Assembly (NCBI GenBank): GCA_016648135.1
Contig: JADDOH010023116.1
Span: 124,001 to 188,000, forward strand
Source: Agrypnia vestita
Lineage: Eukaryota; Arthropoda; Insecta; Trichoptera; Phryganeidae
Direction: 5' to 3'
DNA length: 64,000 nt
The first letter of the stretch is position 1. The number at the start of each line of letters is the position of its first letter. This document shows positions 1-12,400 of the stretch, one piece after another. A model generated the notes under the pieces. That model saw only the letters and a list, made by a program, of their open reading frames with translations, did no database searches and was not told where the DNA came from. Both the position numbers and the translations under genes were made by a program.

Positions 1-1850
1 AAAATTTCCTTTGGTGAATACAGGACAGTGCTTTTTTTAATAAAAAAATGTATATGTTTTTATATATAAATAGTATTGTGTTCATATTTTTCTCTCAAAA
101 GGGCTTCTTCATTTTTAACAGTTTTTCACCACTAACTCTCATTCCGCCGAGCAATAATTTGTGCAGCGCAAAAATTCCTTTAAAAAAAAGATAAGCGCAG
201 GGGAATTAGTAACGTACCAGCGTATGTAGTAGATGCTGAGCCCGAACATCCAACCCCGATTCTGAGAAAACCATAAATAGTATATCTAAATTTTTCATCA
301 CCAGATCGTACATGTGAACCTTTTCAAATCATTCTTGTAAATAATTTAATTCGTTCCGTGCCAATGTCATCGTCATGTACACACAATGCGGGTCTGGAAC
401 ATGTTAAGAGCCCCTGAGCTTGTTCTTGGTCTTTGAGAGTTGTTTAGAAAACTGCAAATTGTAACATGTTTATAGAAACATAAGTCCCATCCACACCTTA
501 CAAGAAAAGACATTTCAAAGATTTTATTCAAGTTATGAAATTTTATAACCACTTGTTTATTAAAAAAAAAAAAATATATTAGGTTTATCTTTTACATGTT
601 TGACAATTCGTGAAAATGGATAATATTCAGCTTTTACGCTGAAATAAACCTTCGAAGAGATTTTGTTTTTTTCTGTCAAATTCAATTAAATTCAGTTAAA
701 AAATGGGCAAGGATCACAGGATATTGAAAACTAATTACCATTATGGTGGTATAATGATATTAACCGCAGTAATTCTAAGAAACATGAACAAGTCATGGAC
801 TTGATTTTGCAAGATTGCCAGAGGAAGCAGAAATCCTTACAATGTATAAGCAGAAATCCTTGCAATGTACAGAATCATGTGCCAATAACATGCACCACAC
901 AATGTCAAAGAATAATTTCAGAAGAAGAAGGTTGGGTTAGGTAAGTTTAGTATGGGTTAGGTTAGTTTAAAGATAAGGGTTTCCTGAAGCCGGAACAAAA
1001 ATGTGTTCCGAGACCAAGCTTTTCAGGAATGCTGTACAGTGATACCTCAATACACATCCTCAATCCGATCCAGATCCTTGGACTTACACCAAAGAAGTTT
1101 TTCCCATGAAAAAAATCCTATTACATGTTGGCCATCATACATTGGTGGGGGTTGTACAAAATAATTTAAACACAGCTTAACTAAAGCAATTAGATGAAAT
1201 AAATGAAAACATAACAATCTTTAATTTTCTCTTCTCCCTACTTTTACCTGATTGAGTATTACCAGGATTGACATTTACTAAAAATATATCCAAAAAAAAC
1301 TTTGCTTCTGCCCTCGCCTCATGATGTTTTGAAAATGTGAAATTGTCTGGTCATTCCAGACAATGCTATTATGACTCGTTTGAGCTTTGTTACAATCGTA
1401 TTATAGATTTATATGTGTACCGAGGTACCACTGTATTACCATTTTTTTGGCATGATTTGAGAATGAATGAGAGTTGAGTCCAAACAGCAAGAAAGAACAC
1501 AAATTCAGTTTTGTCATCTGGCAATAGTCATCAAGACAAGAGCAAAACAATAAACAGGAAGAACTATACCAAGCTTCATAATCCATTTGAGAAGAAATCA
1601 GAAAGTTTAAAAAAATATGTCAACATTCACCAGGACAATGTGTAGTTCACATGGCAACAATTAGAGGCATCCAATTTATTCATCCAACGTAGCACTGTCA
1701 GACATTAATTTCTTTCCTAACCTCAAAAAACATGTTAACAGAAAAAATAATTGACTCGACGATGCTGTCACAACAGTATTTTGAAGACTTTGATTAATCC
1801 TTCTATATTAGCAATGAAGCATCTTTGAGAAAATAAAAAGTTTCAAACAA
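1..1850. other. Intergenic AT-rich stretch, no gene recognised
   Basis: Low-complexity A/T runs and short open frames without domain signatures or convincing splice signals. The only structured feature is a short GGTTAGG-like tract near 930-972. I see no host exon on either strand. Confidence 0.5.
930..972. repeat. Interstitial GGTTAGG-like tract
   Basis: Irregular copies of GGGTTAGG and GGTTAG occur here. The canonical insect telomere unit is TTAGG. A tract this short is common inside insect chromosomes and does not indicate a chromosome end. Confidence 0.4.
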
Positions 1851-2143
1851 TATAGTCCGTCCAACTTATCTGGAGAATAAAGGAGGGCGTCCCAATCGTT
1901 GTGGTACTGCCCATAGTCTAAAAATTATCTCATTTGTAGGGAATTTTTTGCAAATTCGTTTTTTCTTAAACAAGTTATTAAGCAGTATACGACACGATAA
2001 AAAACAAAAAATGTAAACTAACGTACAAATAAATTTATCAAAATATACATTCGTAAAATACACAACGTCACAAAATGGCGTTTTTTCAAAATCAAAGAAA
2101 AATACAGTTTTTAGGAAAAAACTAAACAATAATAATTCTTTTA

Positions 2144-2328
2144 GGCCGGCGCCATATTACGCAGATCTTCCGCCGCGTCTTTTCCGTTGCGCCAAATCGG
2201 CAAAGCAAATAGATCGACCGATCATCCGCGTAGTGTGTTTAATAAACGCATATTGTTTGGAAAGAAATGTAGCAATGTTCCACGACAGAAGAGACGCGGC
2301 GGAAGATCCGCGCAGTGTGGCGCCAGTT
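2144..2328. mobile_element. 185-bp MITE with TTA target duplication (PIF/Harbinger-like)
   Basis: The arms form a long imperfect inverted repeat of about 44 bp sharing GGCGCCA and GATCTTCCGCCGCGTCT. TTA precedes it (2141-2143) and follows it (2329-2331). A 3-bp TTA/TAA target is the hallmark of PIF/Harbinger elements. No coding capacity. Confidence 0.65.
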
Positions 2329-2404
2329 TTATTCGGTGTCTCATACCTAATGATCATGACCACCAAGTTTAACTCAGTAACACCTAAGGATATCAATCGG
2401 TTTA

Positions 2405-2549
2405 GGGCCGTTGTATCAACTTGGTTTATAGTAATCTTTCGTTCAAAGCATAGATATTTTGCATTTTCCACCGATCAAACCACTCGCTCTCGTAAAAATC
2501 TATGCTTTAAATGAACTATTGCTATAAAGTAAGTTGATGCAACCAGTCT
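2405..2549. mobile_element. 145-bp MITE with TTA target duplication, relative of the copy at 16336
   Basis: Inverted arms of about 55 bp run inward from GGGCCGTTGTATCAACTT and, on the other strand, AGACTGGTTGCATCAACTT. TTA flanks both sides (2402-2404, 2550-2552). The centre contains CTCGTAAAAATCTATGCTTT, nearly the same as the centre of the 144-bp element at 16336-16479. Both are therefore one PIF/Harbinger-like family. Confidence 0.7.
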
Positions 2550-2722
2550 TTAATGTCATAAATAAAAAAGTTTATTTTTGAAAAAAGATGTTTATACAAA
2601 TGAACTCGTTAATGAATTATGTAATAAAAATATAAATAATAAAAATTCTATGTAAAAAATTATCGAATAAAATATGTTCTAAAACTTTTCTCATCTTACG
2701 GCTTCTAAATCAATTTTTCCAC

Positions 2723-3030
2723 TTATCCTTGTTCTTTTTTTCCGGGTGTAGATATTTTAATGCCCATTTCCACGGCCGCTTTACCTTCTTTAACTATTTT
2801 GTAAATTGCCGATTCAGAAATACCTGAAGAAATTGTATAATAGTAAAATAAAAAACTAAGTATGGGAAAATCATTATAACTGCATGGCAGCACTAACCTG
2901 AAGTGGCGGCAATAAGTCTATGAACAAAATCAAACGGTATAATTGGGGCTTTTAGACGTTGTTCCTCTTCAAAAAACGTGTGCATTTTCAAGATTAGTTC
3001 CCGAACACCGCTTTCAATGGTTTTTGGCAT
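2723..3030 (-). CDS. Short two-exon ORF of the TA-flanked transposon (N-terminal transposase-like fragment)
   Basis: Exon 1 is 3030-2898 and starts with ATG. The intron 2897-2824 has GT and AG ends with a pyrimidine tract. Exon 2 is 2823-2723 and ends in TAA. The spliced frame gives 77 residues. The protein begins MPKTIESGVRELILKMH and contains a TFFEEEQRLKAP stretch, then a helical segment after the splice (SGISESAIYKIVKEGKAA) that looks like a helix-turn-helix N-terminus. From family knowledge, the N-terminus of some insect DDE transposases looks like this. No catalytic DDE domain is present, so it is a truncated product or a decoy. It ends about 0.4 kb after the transposon's right terminus. 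Specific family uncertain. Confidence 0.55.
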
Positions 3031-3184
3031 GGTGACAATCTAAAATTTTCTTAAAAAACTATTGAAACAGTCGTGAACCCCTTTGTAAACAAAGTCTGTC
3101 AAAGGTCTGTCAGCTGTAGATAATCCAATATGGCGTCGTTAGTTCCAAATTTGGCCATTCTTCAGATAAGTTAGACGGACTATA

Positions 3185-4050
3185 CTTGTGTTTTTTCAAG
3201 GCTGGGGATCTTTCAGCCTATCTTGTATATGTGTATATTTTTTAATAATCGCATGAATTAAAAACATTTATGGTTACTCAGCAACCCCGTGTTCGAGATT
3301 TCTGATCATTTTCTAGGTGTTCTCAGGCAGCTTTCATTTTTTCTATATATTATTTTATTCAATAATATTTTTACTCAGCAGTATACAATTTTGGTTAAAA
3401 CTGCATTCACTTTGTTAACATGCTCAGCAATGCTAATATCAAAGAAACAATTTACATTCACAGGAGAATCGGCCCATCTCGAGAGCATGCTGTGCTCATT
3501 ACAACACTGCCAGAATTCTATAAATAACGTAAGACCAAATAAAATAAATATAAATAAAAGCTAAAAACTACCTCACTATTATTAAATAATCATTACAAGA
3601 AGGGTGCAATGTATAAAAACAACAAATTTATTACAATCGTAATTCAAATCAAAGATAACGTAAAAATACTGCATAACAAATATTTTCTTAAGTTTATTTT
3701 TAGGTATAAAATGTTATTCATAATATGAAATATCTCTAACTAAGAAATATATGTACAAAGTAAAGTACAGCCTAATTGAAAAATAACACAACAGGCACTA
3801 ATAAGTGAATTATGACTTCAATATTTAACCATTCGACGAGAATACTCCACTTAACATAAGGGAGGCAAGTAAACTTTTATTCACAATAACATTCATCACT
3901 TTGTCCGTGATTAGTTGAAAACACTCATTCTGAAGTCATTCATTGATACAAATGTACATTTCATTTTTTATTCAGTTTCAAATGGGTCTCCCTACTTATT
4001 ATATAAAAAAAACACAATTGTTAGTTATGTGTGCATCAAACAATATATGA
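3185..4050. other. AT-rich intergenic stretch, nothing recognised
   Basis: No conserved open frame, inverted repeat or tandem array stands out on either strand. Confidence 0.45.
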
Positions 4051-4054
4051 TGTG

Positions 4055-4130
4055 CTTGTTTGGTCTAGAAGTAAGATGTTGTTTGCTTAATGACCGAGCG
4101 GCCAGTGGTTCGATCCATGTCGCGGGACAC
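4055..4130 (+). repeat. tRNA-like (SINE head) relic
   Basis: TGGTCTAGAAGTAAGATG resembles a pol III A box, and GGTTCGATCC about 40 bp further on is a perfect B-box core. The flanking bases do not pair into a complete acceptor stem, so this is not an intact tRNA gene. A tRNA-derived SINE or tRNA pseudogene fits best. Confidence 0.45.
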
Positions 4131-4342
4131 TGCCATGTTGGTACTATATTTTATAGTATAAGCGCTTAGTTTAGTTTAGAAATTTTAAAAATATTGCTGT
4201 GACATTTTCTTGTACGTAACTTGATTTAATTTTATATACTACACTTGGTATAAACATTGAACTGTTTCATACGGAGAAAGAAGATACAGTACAATGGGGT
4301 GTGGGGGCCCAGGTACTAACGATAGAGGGGCTATCAGCTTTA

Positions 4343-4941
4343 CAATAAAACCTTGTTAATTCCAAAACTAATAATTCAAAATTTGTCATAATTCCAAATT
4401 TTTAAAACACACAAGTCACAAAATGTTAATTACATAGTTGATTAACCCCGATAATTAGAAAATTCAATTCAAGATACATTTTAATTGGATTATTTTTCTA
4501 ACAATTCTATTTTTTTTTAAACAAATTAATATAAAAAAATTAATAATGTGCACCTTCTTGATATCATATATTCCTGTGAAGATTGAAGAAGTCTTTCATT
4601 GCGTATGCATAACATTTTTGATTATGGCCATCAAAACATGACGAATGTAAAAAAAAAATTGAGTTATTTCGCAACTGAAAACGGCAAATACATATGTCAA
4701 TACCAAGTATTTCAATTATAGAAAATCTTTGAATTAGCATAATAAGTATTGGGTTTACGAAATAATTTTTGTATGCAAAAATATGTACATTTTTCACAAA
4801 ATTAGAGTTTTATTATTTTTCGCAATCGCATCGCGTTATCAAATATTTTTTAGTAATGTGAATTTCGAATTAACAAGGTCCTGCATAATTCAAAATGTTT
4901 TTTTTTAATCCCCTGAATTTTGAATTGACGAGATTCTACTG
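4343..4941. mobile_element. pogo/Tigger-like non-autonomous element
   Basis: The left end CAATAAAACCTTGTTAATTC and the right end read inward, CAGTAGAATCTCGTCAATTC, are alike. A second inverted copy of ACCTTGTTAATTC lies near 4865-4882. CAGTAGAA-CTCGTTAATTC is a terminus style seen in pogo/Tigger elements. The left flank is TA; the right flank is CA, so the duplication is not clean. No transposase is visible inside. Confidence 0.5.
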
Positions 4942-5055
4942 CATACCAATTGAGAAGTGGTAAAAAATAAATCTTTTTAAAGGCTCCCGTTATATTTTGC
5001 AGTTCCTAAATGTCATATTTTATGGCACATTAGTTGATTTTTCTTCTTTTCTTAA

Positions 5056-6022
5056 GACCCCAGACCACTGTAAAAATTTTTTTTCATCATTTTTTTTCTT
5101 CATTTTGCGCACTTGTTAAGAATGCTCTCAACAAATGTTTTAAAGAAATATGTAAAATTGACAGAGATACAGATTAATTTTCATAAAAAAATTAGTTTAT
5201 ATGTTGAATTATCCTTCAGCAAAACTTTGAATGCGTTTTTCTCGAAACGTTTTTCAATCTGGTTGACAACATATTAAAAAAACTATACATCCGAGTTGCT
5301 TACGCCAAGTCTTAAACTGTTTGAAAATCCAGTCTCTATGGAGTACGTAGGGATTTTTTTATAAAGGGCCCCCTTATATTTTTATTTTTTTAAGAACGAT
5401 GAAAATTTTTCATGAAAATCGGAAATAAAATTCACTGGTTCCTCAATTTTTTTTTAGATATCGAAAATCCCCTATGCTGTAAACCTATATGTCTAGTTTC
5501 TAAATATATTTTTTATTTTATTTTTCAAATGAACCGTATGGCTTAATCGCTGCCAGCCGCCGAGCTGCAATTTTGTCGGAGTGTCCTCTCCTGGAAGCAG
5601 TGTACACCGCAAACTATACTTTGGATTCAACTACAAAAATTTGTGTAGTCTTCTATATCGACGGCTCCTACGTATAATATCGTAACACGCAAATCGACGA
5701 TTTTGAGTTTTTTGTGTATTTCATGTGTATTTAATTACATATATCTTTAATTCCAAGAAAGAAAAAAAAATTATAATAAAAAAAACGTTATTTATTGCAA
5801 AATATTTCTTTTCTTTCTTGGAATTAAAGATATAATTAAATACATATGAAATACACAAAAAACTCAAAATCGTCGATTTGTGGGTTACGATATTATACGT
5901 AGGAGCCGTCAATATGTACATATTGACTATAAGTATAAATAAAAAAGTTCCATGTATTGTTTGCTTGAAAATAATTACGAAAAATACACCCTCGTAACAC
6001 GCATGAACCGTGGTCTAGGGCC
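5056..6022. mobile_element. 967-bp element flanked by TTAA
   Basis: TTAA lies at 5052-5055 and 6023-6026. The left end GACCCCAGACCACTGT and the right end read inward, GGCCCTAGACCACGGT, match at most positions. TTAA targets are typical of piggyBac, but a TTA target (Harbinger) would also fit. No transposase frame is present. A palindromic element has inserted at 5659-5911. Confidence 0.55.
5659..5911. mobile_element. 253-bp hairpin MITE with ATAT flanks
   Basis: Two arms of about 100 bp (from GACGGCTCCTACGTATAATA) are near-perfect inverted copies separated by a short A/T-rich loop. The 4-bp sequence ATAT flanks both sides (5655-5658, 5912-5915). RNA or single-stranded DNA would fold into a very long hairpin. 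It lies just downstream of the PHAX stop codon and contains an AATAAA on the minus strand, so it could supply a polyadenylation signal. Confidence 0.7.
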
Positions 6023-6121
6023 TTAATGTCTTAAATTAAAAAAACTAGGAAGACCCGTTTCATAACTGAATATTTTCTAATATAGTTAATACATTATCAC
6101 CATGTAAATAAGACTCGATTC

Positions 6122-6456
6122 TCAAAACAAGTCCATATCATCGTTGCACATTATATCAAGATAGTCTTCATCATAGCTAGTGGAATTGGCAGCTCTTGGA
6201 TCTATGGGAATACCGGATGTCAACTGATTTTGAGTAGGATGTGTACTTTTTTCCGAATTAAGAAGGTTCTCGAGATTCTCTGCTACGTTCTCCACAGTGT
6301 GGGAGAAATGAGTCGTGTCTGCATCACTGCTACAGTCCCTTCCATCGGTGACAGGTGAGGGTGGAGGATTGCTAACATGGCTGGTGTCCTCGGCTGTCTC
6401 CTGTGCGCAAGACAGCCACTGTTCGGCCCTGGTCCTGATTACGGGCAGTACGCTGT
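6122..6456 (-). CDS. PHAX: PHAX coding exon 6 (terminal)
   Basis: 335 nt, acceptor TAATTGTAG, ends TTGTTTTGA. The C-terminal tail is poorly conserved and acidic, ending NDDMDLF. A clear polyadenylation signal close to the stop was not found; candidates lie inside the transposon downstream. Confidence 0.85.
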
Positions 6457-9400
6457 CTACAATTACATAAATATTAGTTGATATTACATGGCTGGAAAAA
6501 CAAACAAAAATATAGTAATAGATGTGGATTTTCAATAACCTAACCTAACGTGGCAAATGAAATAAAACTTACTTACTATCACGCCGTTTCCCTGCGGGAG
6601 TAAGCGGAGAAGGAATCGCCACACTCTTCTGTCCTGGTACATAACTCTCACCTCATCCACATTCATACATATTCACACACAAGCTCGATGATTGCTGAGG
6701 CTGCTAACAGGACCATCTTCCAGTTTCTTGTTAACCTGGCCATATAAAGTCTTTCACCTTCTCTTTTTGGTGCTGCCTACACTTGCGTCATATATCTTTC
6801 TTACCATTCTATCCTCATATATTCGCTAAACATGCCCAAATCATCTTTCTAAATATGCCAAAAAATTTGAGCGACCCAGGCGTGAAAAAAAGGCCTCAAA
6901 AACGCATGACGAATATCGTTTGAAGCATATTTAATAGTAAAGTTATTTATGTTACGATATTGTATAAAAAACTGTAATTTTGTTTATTAAAATTAGACAT
7001 AAAAAAGTGCCACTACTCAAAACTACACTCATGGACAACCAAAAAATAAAATTATCAAAATGTATTACCATTCAGACTTTGTTTTAACTGCTCCACTTCC
7101 TTATCTCTGTGTTTGGCTTGATCTTTCTTTTTTTTTCTATTATCCAACCTTGTCTGTTCTGCAAAAATTTCCTTTAGCATATTTCGTGTGATGTCCTTAT
7201 CTCTTTTTAAAAGGAAGAAATATACTCCACCAGGGGTTCTTCGCCGCAATCCATTCTAGAAATATGAATACACATTTACTTCATTTTACATTTCAAAAAA
7301 ATTTATTCACTGGCAATTAATTATGTAATATGCTCTGAACTAACATGATCATTCTTTCAAACATGCTTACATACAATAGCTATCAAAACAAAACATCTCG
7401 ATAAATCTGTATTTCTTAAATTGTTTTTACAATATTTTGTGGTCCAATTTAAAATTATCAAGGTTCAAATTGACGACGTTTTACTATGTATATTCATATT
7501 ACAAATAAAAAAAACATGTAGTAAATTTTTTTTTTTTATGACCATAATATGTTTTTTTGGAAAATGTAGAACATGTAGCTGTTTTAAGTGCACTCAAAAA
7601 ATAAAAACAGTACACGATTGTAGTAAAACAAGACAATAGAAAATGCAAAAATTTAATAACAAAGGTAGTACCATAATTAGCATGCCGCCATCTTCTTCAA
7701 TTCGCTTAGTTTCTTTAAATATTTCAATTGCTTTTTCCTTTCCAGCATTTATAACCACTCTTACTGAAATAATAAAAATTTATAAAGTGAATTTTTTTAC
7801 CAAATCACTAGAAGAATCATTTAATTTCAAAATCCACCTTGCGAAAATTGATATATTTATTTTTAGTACATTAAAAAATATATTCAGAATATATAGAGGG
7901 TTTTTAAAAAAACCTACAACAATACCCAAATATAATTCACAATGCAATCATGATAATAATGGATCATTTACAAGCGCCATTTACCAACACTTTTTTTTTT
8001 TTTGAAATAGAGATGCGAACACGGAATAATGTCACATCAATATTCTTACTATTTTCAAACAAATGGAAACAATGCGCACATTACGCACTGTACCCACACT
8101 AACTCAATGCAAGCTTATATGAAAAAACTTTGCTTGATTGCCTTTCAAATATATCGAAAATAATAAAATATTCATTTATCATATACACACAAAAGTACTG
8201 CTTGTGAAAAAAAAAGATTGAAATAATAACTTACGTATTAGATTGTGTTTAGGTTCTCTGAGTTTTTCCGCTATGTCCTTAGCAACTTCCTCATCAGGAC
8301 TATCTGTTCCGATAACTAAATCGGAAATATTGCGACCCTCGCCTCTCTCGTGGTCACTGTCCAGGCTTATCCTTCTTCCCAAGCGAAGCTTCACATTCTT
8401 TCTATCTCGGTTGTTTCTCTTATTGCCGGGTCGATCTGTCATGCCATCCCGCTCATCAGAGTTATCTTTGTCAGACAATTTTCCATTGTTGAATTCATTG
8501 TAATTGTGGTACCTTTTGGCTGTACTGTAGGACTCGACACCGTAACAAGTTCTGTTTCTAGCAACATCACATTCAATAAGATCCTCTGTCAATGTATCTT
8601 CCTGTTAATAAAAAATATTTTCATTTTGTAATTGTATTTATCCAAATGAAAGTTAAGGAAAAGTGTACATATTCCAAGAGTTTATCGATGCGTCAGAAAT
8701 CAGAATATTTACCATGCAGTGTTAAAACGGGATTGACTAGTATTAACCATCACAACCCCACTCTTTATTTATTAGTTAAGAAAAGTTATGATAGAAAGAG
8801 ACAAACATATAATTATTGTCAATCTTTAATGTCGACTTGACGACAATTAAAATATACAGAAACATCCGAGGATAGCTGATAAACACACTTATAAATAATA
8901 TCACATTTCAGTCCAATTCACCAATCCTAGAGCTTTTTGCCAAAAAAATAATCTTTCTCACCGCGTGCCCCCCTGATCTACTTGATTAGATTGATAAATT
9001 TTGTATTTAAGTTAGTAATTATCTATACCTGATGATGAGAGGGACTGCTCCTCTCGAAACTATGGTAGTAATTAATAACTCATATGGTGTGTGTATTATA
9101 AAGTTAAAATAAAACATATTTTAAATTATAATGTTGCACCACAAAATATCTGCCAAATCATTAAATATTTAAACTTAACACTTAGCGCTTGTTCAGACAC
9201 AGCGGGAACCGTTCAGTTTCAGAATCACGTTTCAAAACACGCAATTTGTGTCATCTGTTCACACAGCCGCGATTAATAAGCGATTTGTGCGCGCGAAAAT
9301 AAACGTCAGTTTGACAGTTCTGGTGCCGTTCTCCATCTTTGAATATCAGAGATATATTCGCTCATTACTTTGTTAACGACGGCCGTGTTCCATGGCAAGA

Positions 9401-12400
9401 CACAAAAATATCATTCTGTCAGTTCATTTTTGGTGAATAAATACCTACTTCCCTAAAATACTCTTTTTTTCCACCATTTCCAAATATCTCCACCAACTCC
9501 TGCCAAGCTTGGTTCTTGGCATATTTGAGTAATCCTCACACTATTACAGGTCTTTTCTACCATATTACAGGTCTTTTCTCCACTTCATCAATAAAAAATT
9601 CAGTGTCAAAGCGATCCATAACCATAGAAAAGAGAATATAATCCACACGTGCTCCTGTTGTGACATGGAACCGTGCGGTGCCCGCAACACGACTGAACGC
9701 TCTCGTAAGGCCCCATAGTAATAGGATCGTGTGGGCGCCGTGCAGGTCTATTTTCTAGCGGTTGGGTTGCGGGCACCGCAGCGGTTGACTAACCGCACGG
9801 TTGTGTCTGAACGATCACATACAAACCTAGGTAAATGAGACCCGCACGGATTTCATGCAATTCTGAAACGCCACGGTTCCCGCTGTGTCTGAACAAGCCC
9901 TTAATTGCAAAAAACCACCCAATTCAATTTTTTTTAAAAGTAAACAAAAACTATATTAAGCCAAGTCCTTAGTGACTGGTTGTTTCTTCTTCTTATGGTG
10001 CCATCTCCTATCGGAGGTCGGCAATCATTATGACTTTATTTACAGTCGCACGGAACAACTCACGTCGAGTTACGTTTGTACCTGTTCATCAAATTAAGCG
10101 ACCATGGGATGCAGCGTATAACTGGATACTAATCAGTAGCAAAGGAAAAATAAGTAAAAGTGTATTTTTTATTTGCTTATCGATCCTGTTTTTGCAGAAA
10201 TCTATACTTCTTTCATTATTTTTACTTTTACCATTAATCAAGCAACCAGGCCGAAATGATCTGAAGTATTCCAAGTTCAGCAATAAAAAGTAAATGTGTG
10301 TGTGAATATTATAAATATTTCAACAATAGAATCTCAAAACAACTTTTTGATGAACAAGAAGATTAAATTGGAGAAAATGGTACATGCTCAGATTTTTGGA
10401 AGGACGGGTTTCCCAGTATCTTATCCTTAGATAGAAGCCACTTATTCACTAGGGGACAAATTGTCCCTCAACATCACGCGCGGCATATGTCTATGTGCCG
10501 CGGCAAACGTTGCCATGCGCACGGTTCCCGAGCGAGCGCACCGCGACATCGTACCGCGCGTCAGTATTACGTGGTATGTTGACAAGCTAAGACGCATGCG
10601 CTACAGTTACATATGCTATGATATAAAACAGCGTTCCGTAATATTGTGTCTTACTTGGCTATGGAAGACCCGATGATTTGTAATAAATTTTCAAAATTAG
10701 TTGTCATTCGAAGATCGCATAGAATATCCATTCTTTTTTTCCTTTTCAGTAAATACTTTCGTACCCACTACCTTTTTCTGCTCTTACGTTTCGATAAACT
10801 CATTAGAATAAATAGATACACAGTACTAATCATCATAACCCTTTTGGGCTACATTTCTGCGACAAGTGATATGTGAGTCCCGGTGTGTAAACGTCAAATG
10901 ACCGCTTCATTGTCCCCAAAACATGGGCGTAGATGTTGATGCGACATGCCGCGTGGAAAGTTGCGCATCTGTCCCCTAGTGAATACACGGCTAAAGAGTA
11001 TCAAATATCAAAATGAATGGTAAAAATTTCGAATCTTTATAAAGTGTGAAAAAAATTTTAATACTTGAAACCATTGACGTATTATAATATAGACATGTTA
11101 TTTCCATACTAGCTATGTAGCAAATATTGCATTGAAAGAGACAACAAATCACGGCACACTTATTTCACAAACGCTCTGTGTGTAGACAGAAAAATCAGGT
11201 GTAATTTGAAGTCACGGTGACTAAAATAACATACTCATTCTTACAATAGTGTACGATACTCTGTTCCTTTTTGCTCCTCTGGAAACTATGGTAGTAATTA
11301 ATAACGAATGCAAGTAAGGCTTAATTTTGAGTTGCCAAGATTTCACGCACATTGTAACGTATCTACAGTTTATTATATCATTGCTTGAAACACAATCAAT
11401 TCATGAGTTAAGATTGTTATTACGGTAGTTAGACATATGTCCGTCCCTCTACCCCCGCGGGTAAAGGTCGTCCTCCTGATGACGTTGAATGAGAATCGTT
11501 TCTCGGAAAAATATACGGTTCGTATAAAATATCCGCAACCAGTTACAGTTAAATACAATCAATTCATTTTCCAAATCAGGACACTCAACACTACCGGGGA
11601 AAATGCACTTGCTAAAATCTGAGCATACATCATATTCTGCCAACAACAATTATCAACAAAAAAATACAGTCGAAAAGAAGTAAACTGAATAAATACTAAG
11701 TAATGAACTCACCCCAGCGGTTTTACACCAAATTTTATATTTATCTGCCTTGTCTGTCTGCATGCTGCCAGCTCTCTTGCGATGTTTTATTTTAATTTTA
11801 GGCTTTTTAGGTCTGAGTAAACTAGGGTTATCACTGTCAGAGTCATCACTGGAAGACTCTTCCCCACTTTCATCAGAAATATCATCTCCAATTTTCATGT
11901 TCATGATGGAGGAAGGGTTTAGATGAGGCACTAAATTGTCGGGTCTCGTTAAAGGCGTGTACTCCACATCTCCAGCGTCGGAGTCCGAGAGCTGAATAGT
12001 GAAGGTAATGGTAGTAAAGAAAATCGCGTAATTTAATGGATCATAAATTCAAAAGTTTTGAAGGAATTGTCAAAGGATTTCAAATATGTTTCAAAATCAC
12101 AAAATAATGTTTTAAAATCAAGAACTTTACAAAATCACACGACCCCAAATTTATTAACACAGTTCATTACTCCTAAAAACCGCCTGTCGTAATCTAGTTA
12201 CTCCGTAACAAAATGATGTCCCTGAATGCACTCTATAGGTAAAAAAAATATCAGGAATTCAAATATTTTAATAATGAAATAATTCATTGTCTTTTAGTGT
12301 TTCTATTGTTCAACCGAGCCAATAGAACGATTAATGTAACGCGATCTGTCAGTGGAGAACTTGGATTATACTTTATACTTAACCTATAATACTTACTTCT

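Larger units (their letters stand above)
1853..3182. mobile_element. TA-flanked DNA transposon carrying two nested MITEs
   Basis: The left end reads TAGTCCGTCCAACTTATC and the right end, read inward on the minus strand, reads TAGTCCGTCTAACTTATC. That is a terminal inverted repeat of about 26 bp. A TA dinucleotide sits immediately outside each end (1851-1852 and 3183-3184), as in Tc1/mariner-type insertion. The element encodes only a short two-exon protein at its right side (2723-3030, minus), so it is probably non-autonomous. Two smaller TTA-flanked elements (2144-2328 and 2405-2549) inserted into it later. Superfamily is inferred from the TA target only. Confidence 0.75.

Noticed and set aside
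4055..4130. Functional tRNA gene
   Set aside because: B box is perfect but the acceptor and anticodon stems do not pair, so I call it a SINE-like relic.
3915..4169. 84-codon plus-strand frame
   Set aside because: It overlaps the SINE-like tRNA relic and has no protein-like features.
8243..8631. Plus-strand open frames over PHAX exon 3
   Set aside because: Shadows of the real minus-strand exon, which has splice sites and PHAX motifs.
9029..9060. A canonical active hammerhead ribozyme
   Set aside because: There is an extra base between CTGATGA and stem II, and no convincing stem III or cleavage site was found; kept only as a hairpin motif.
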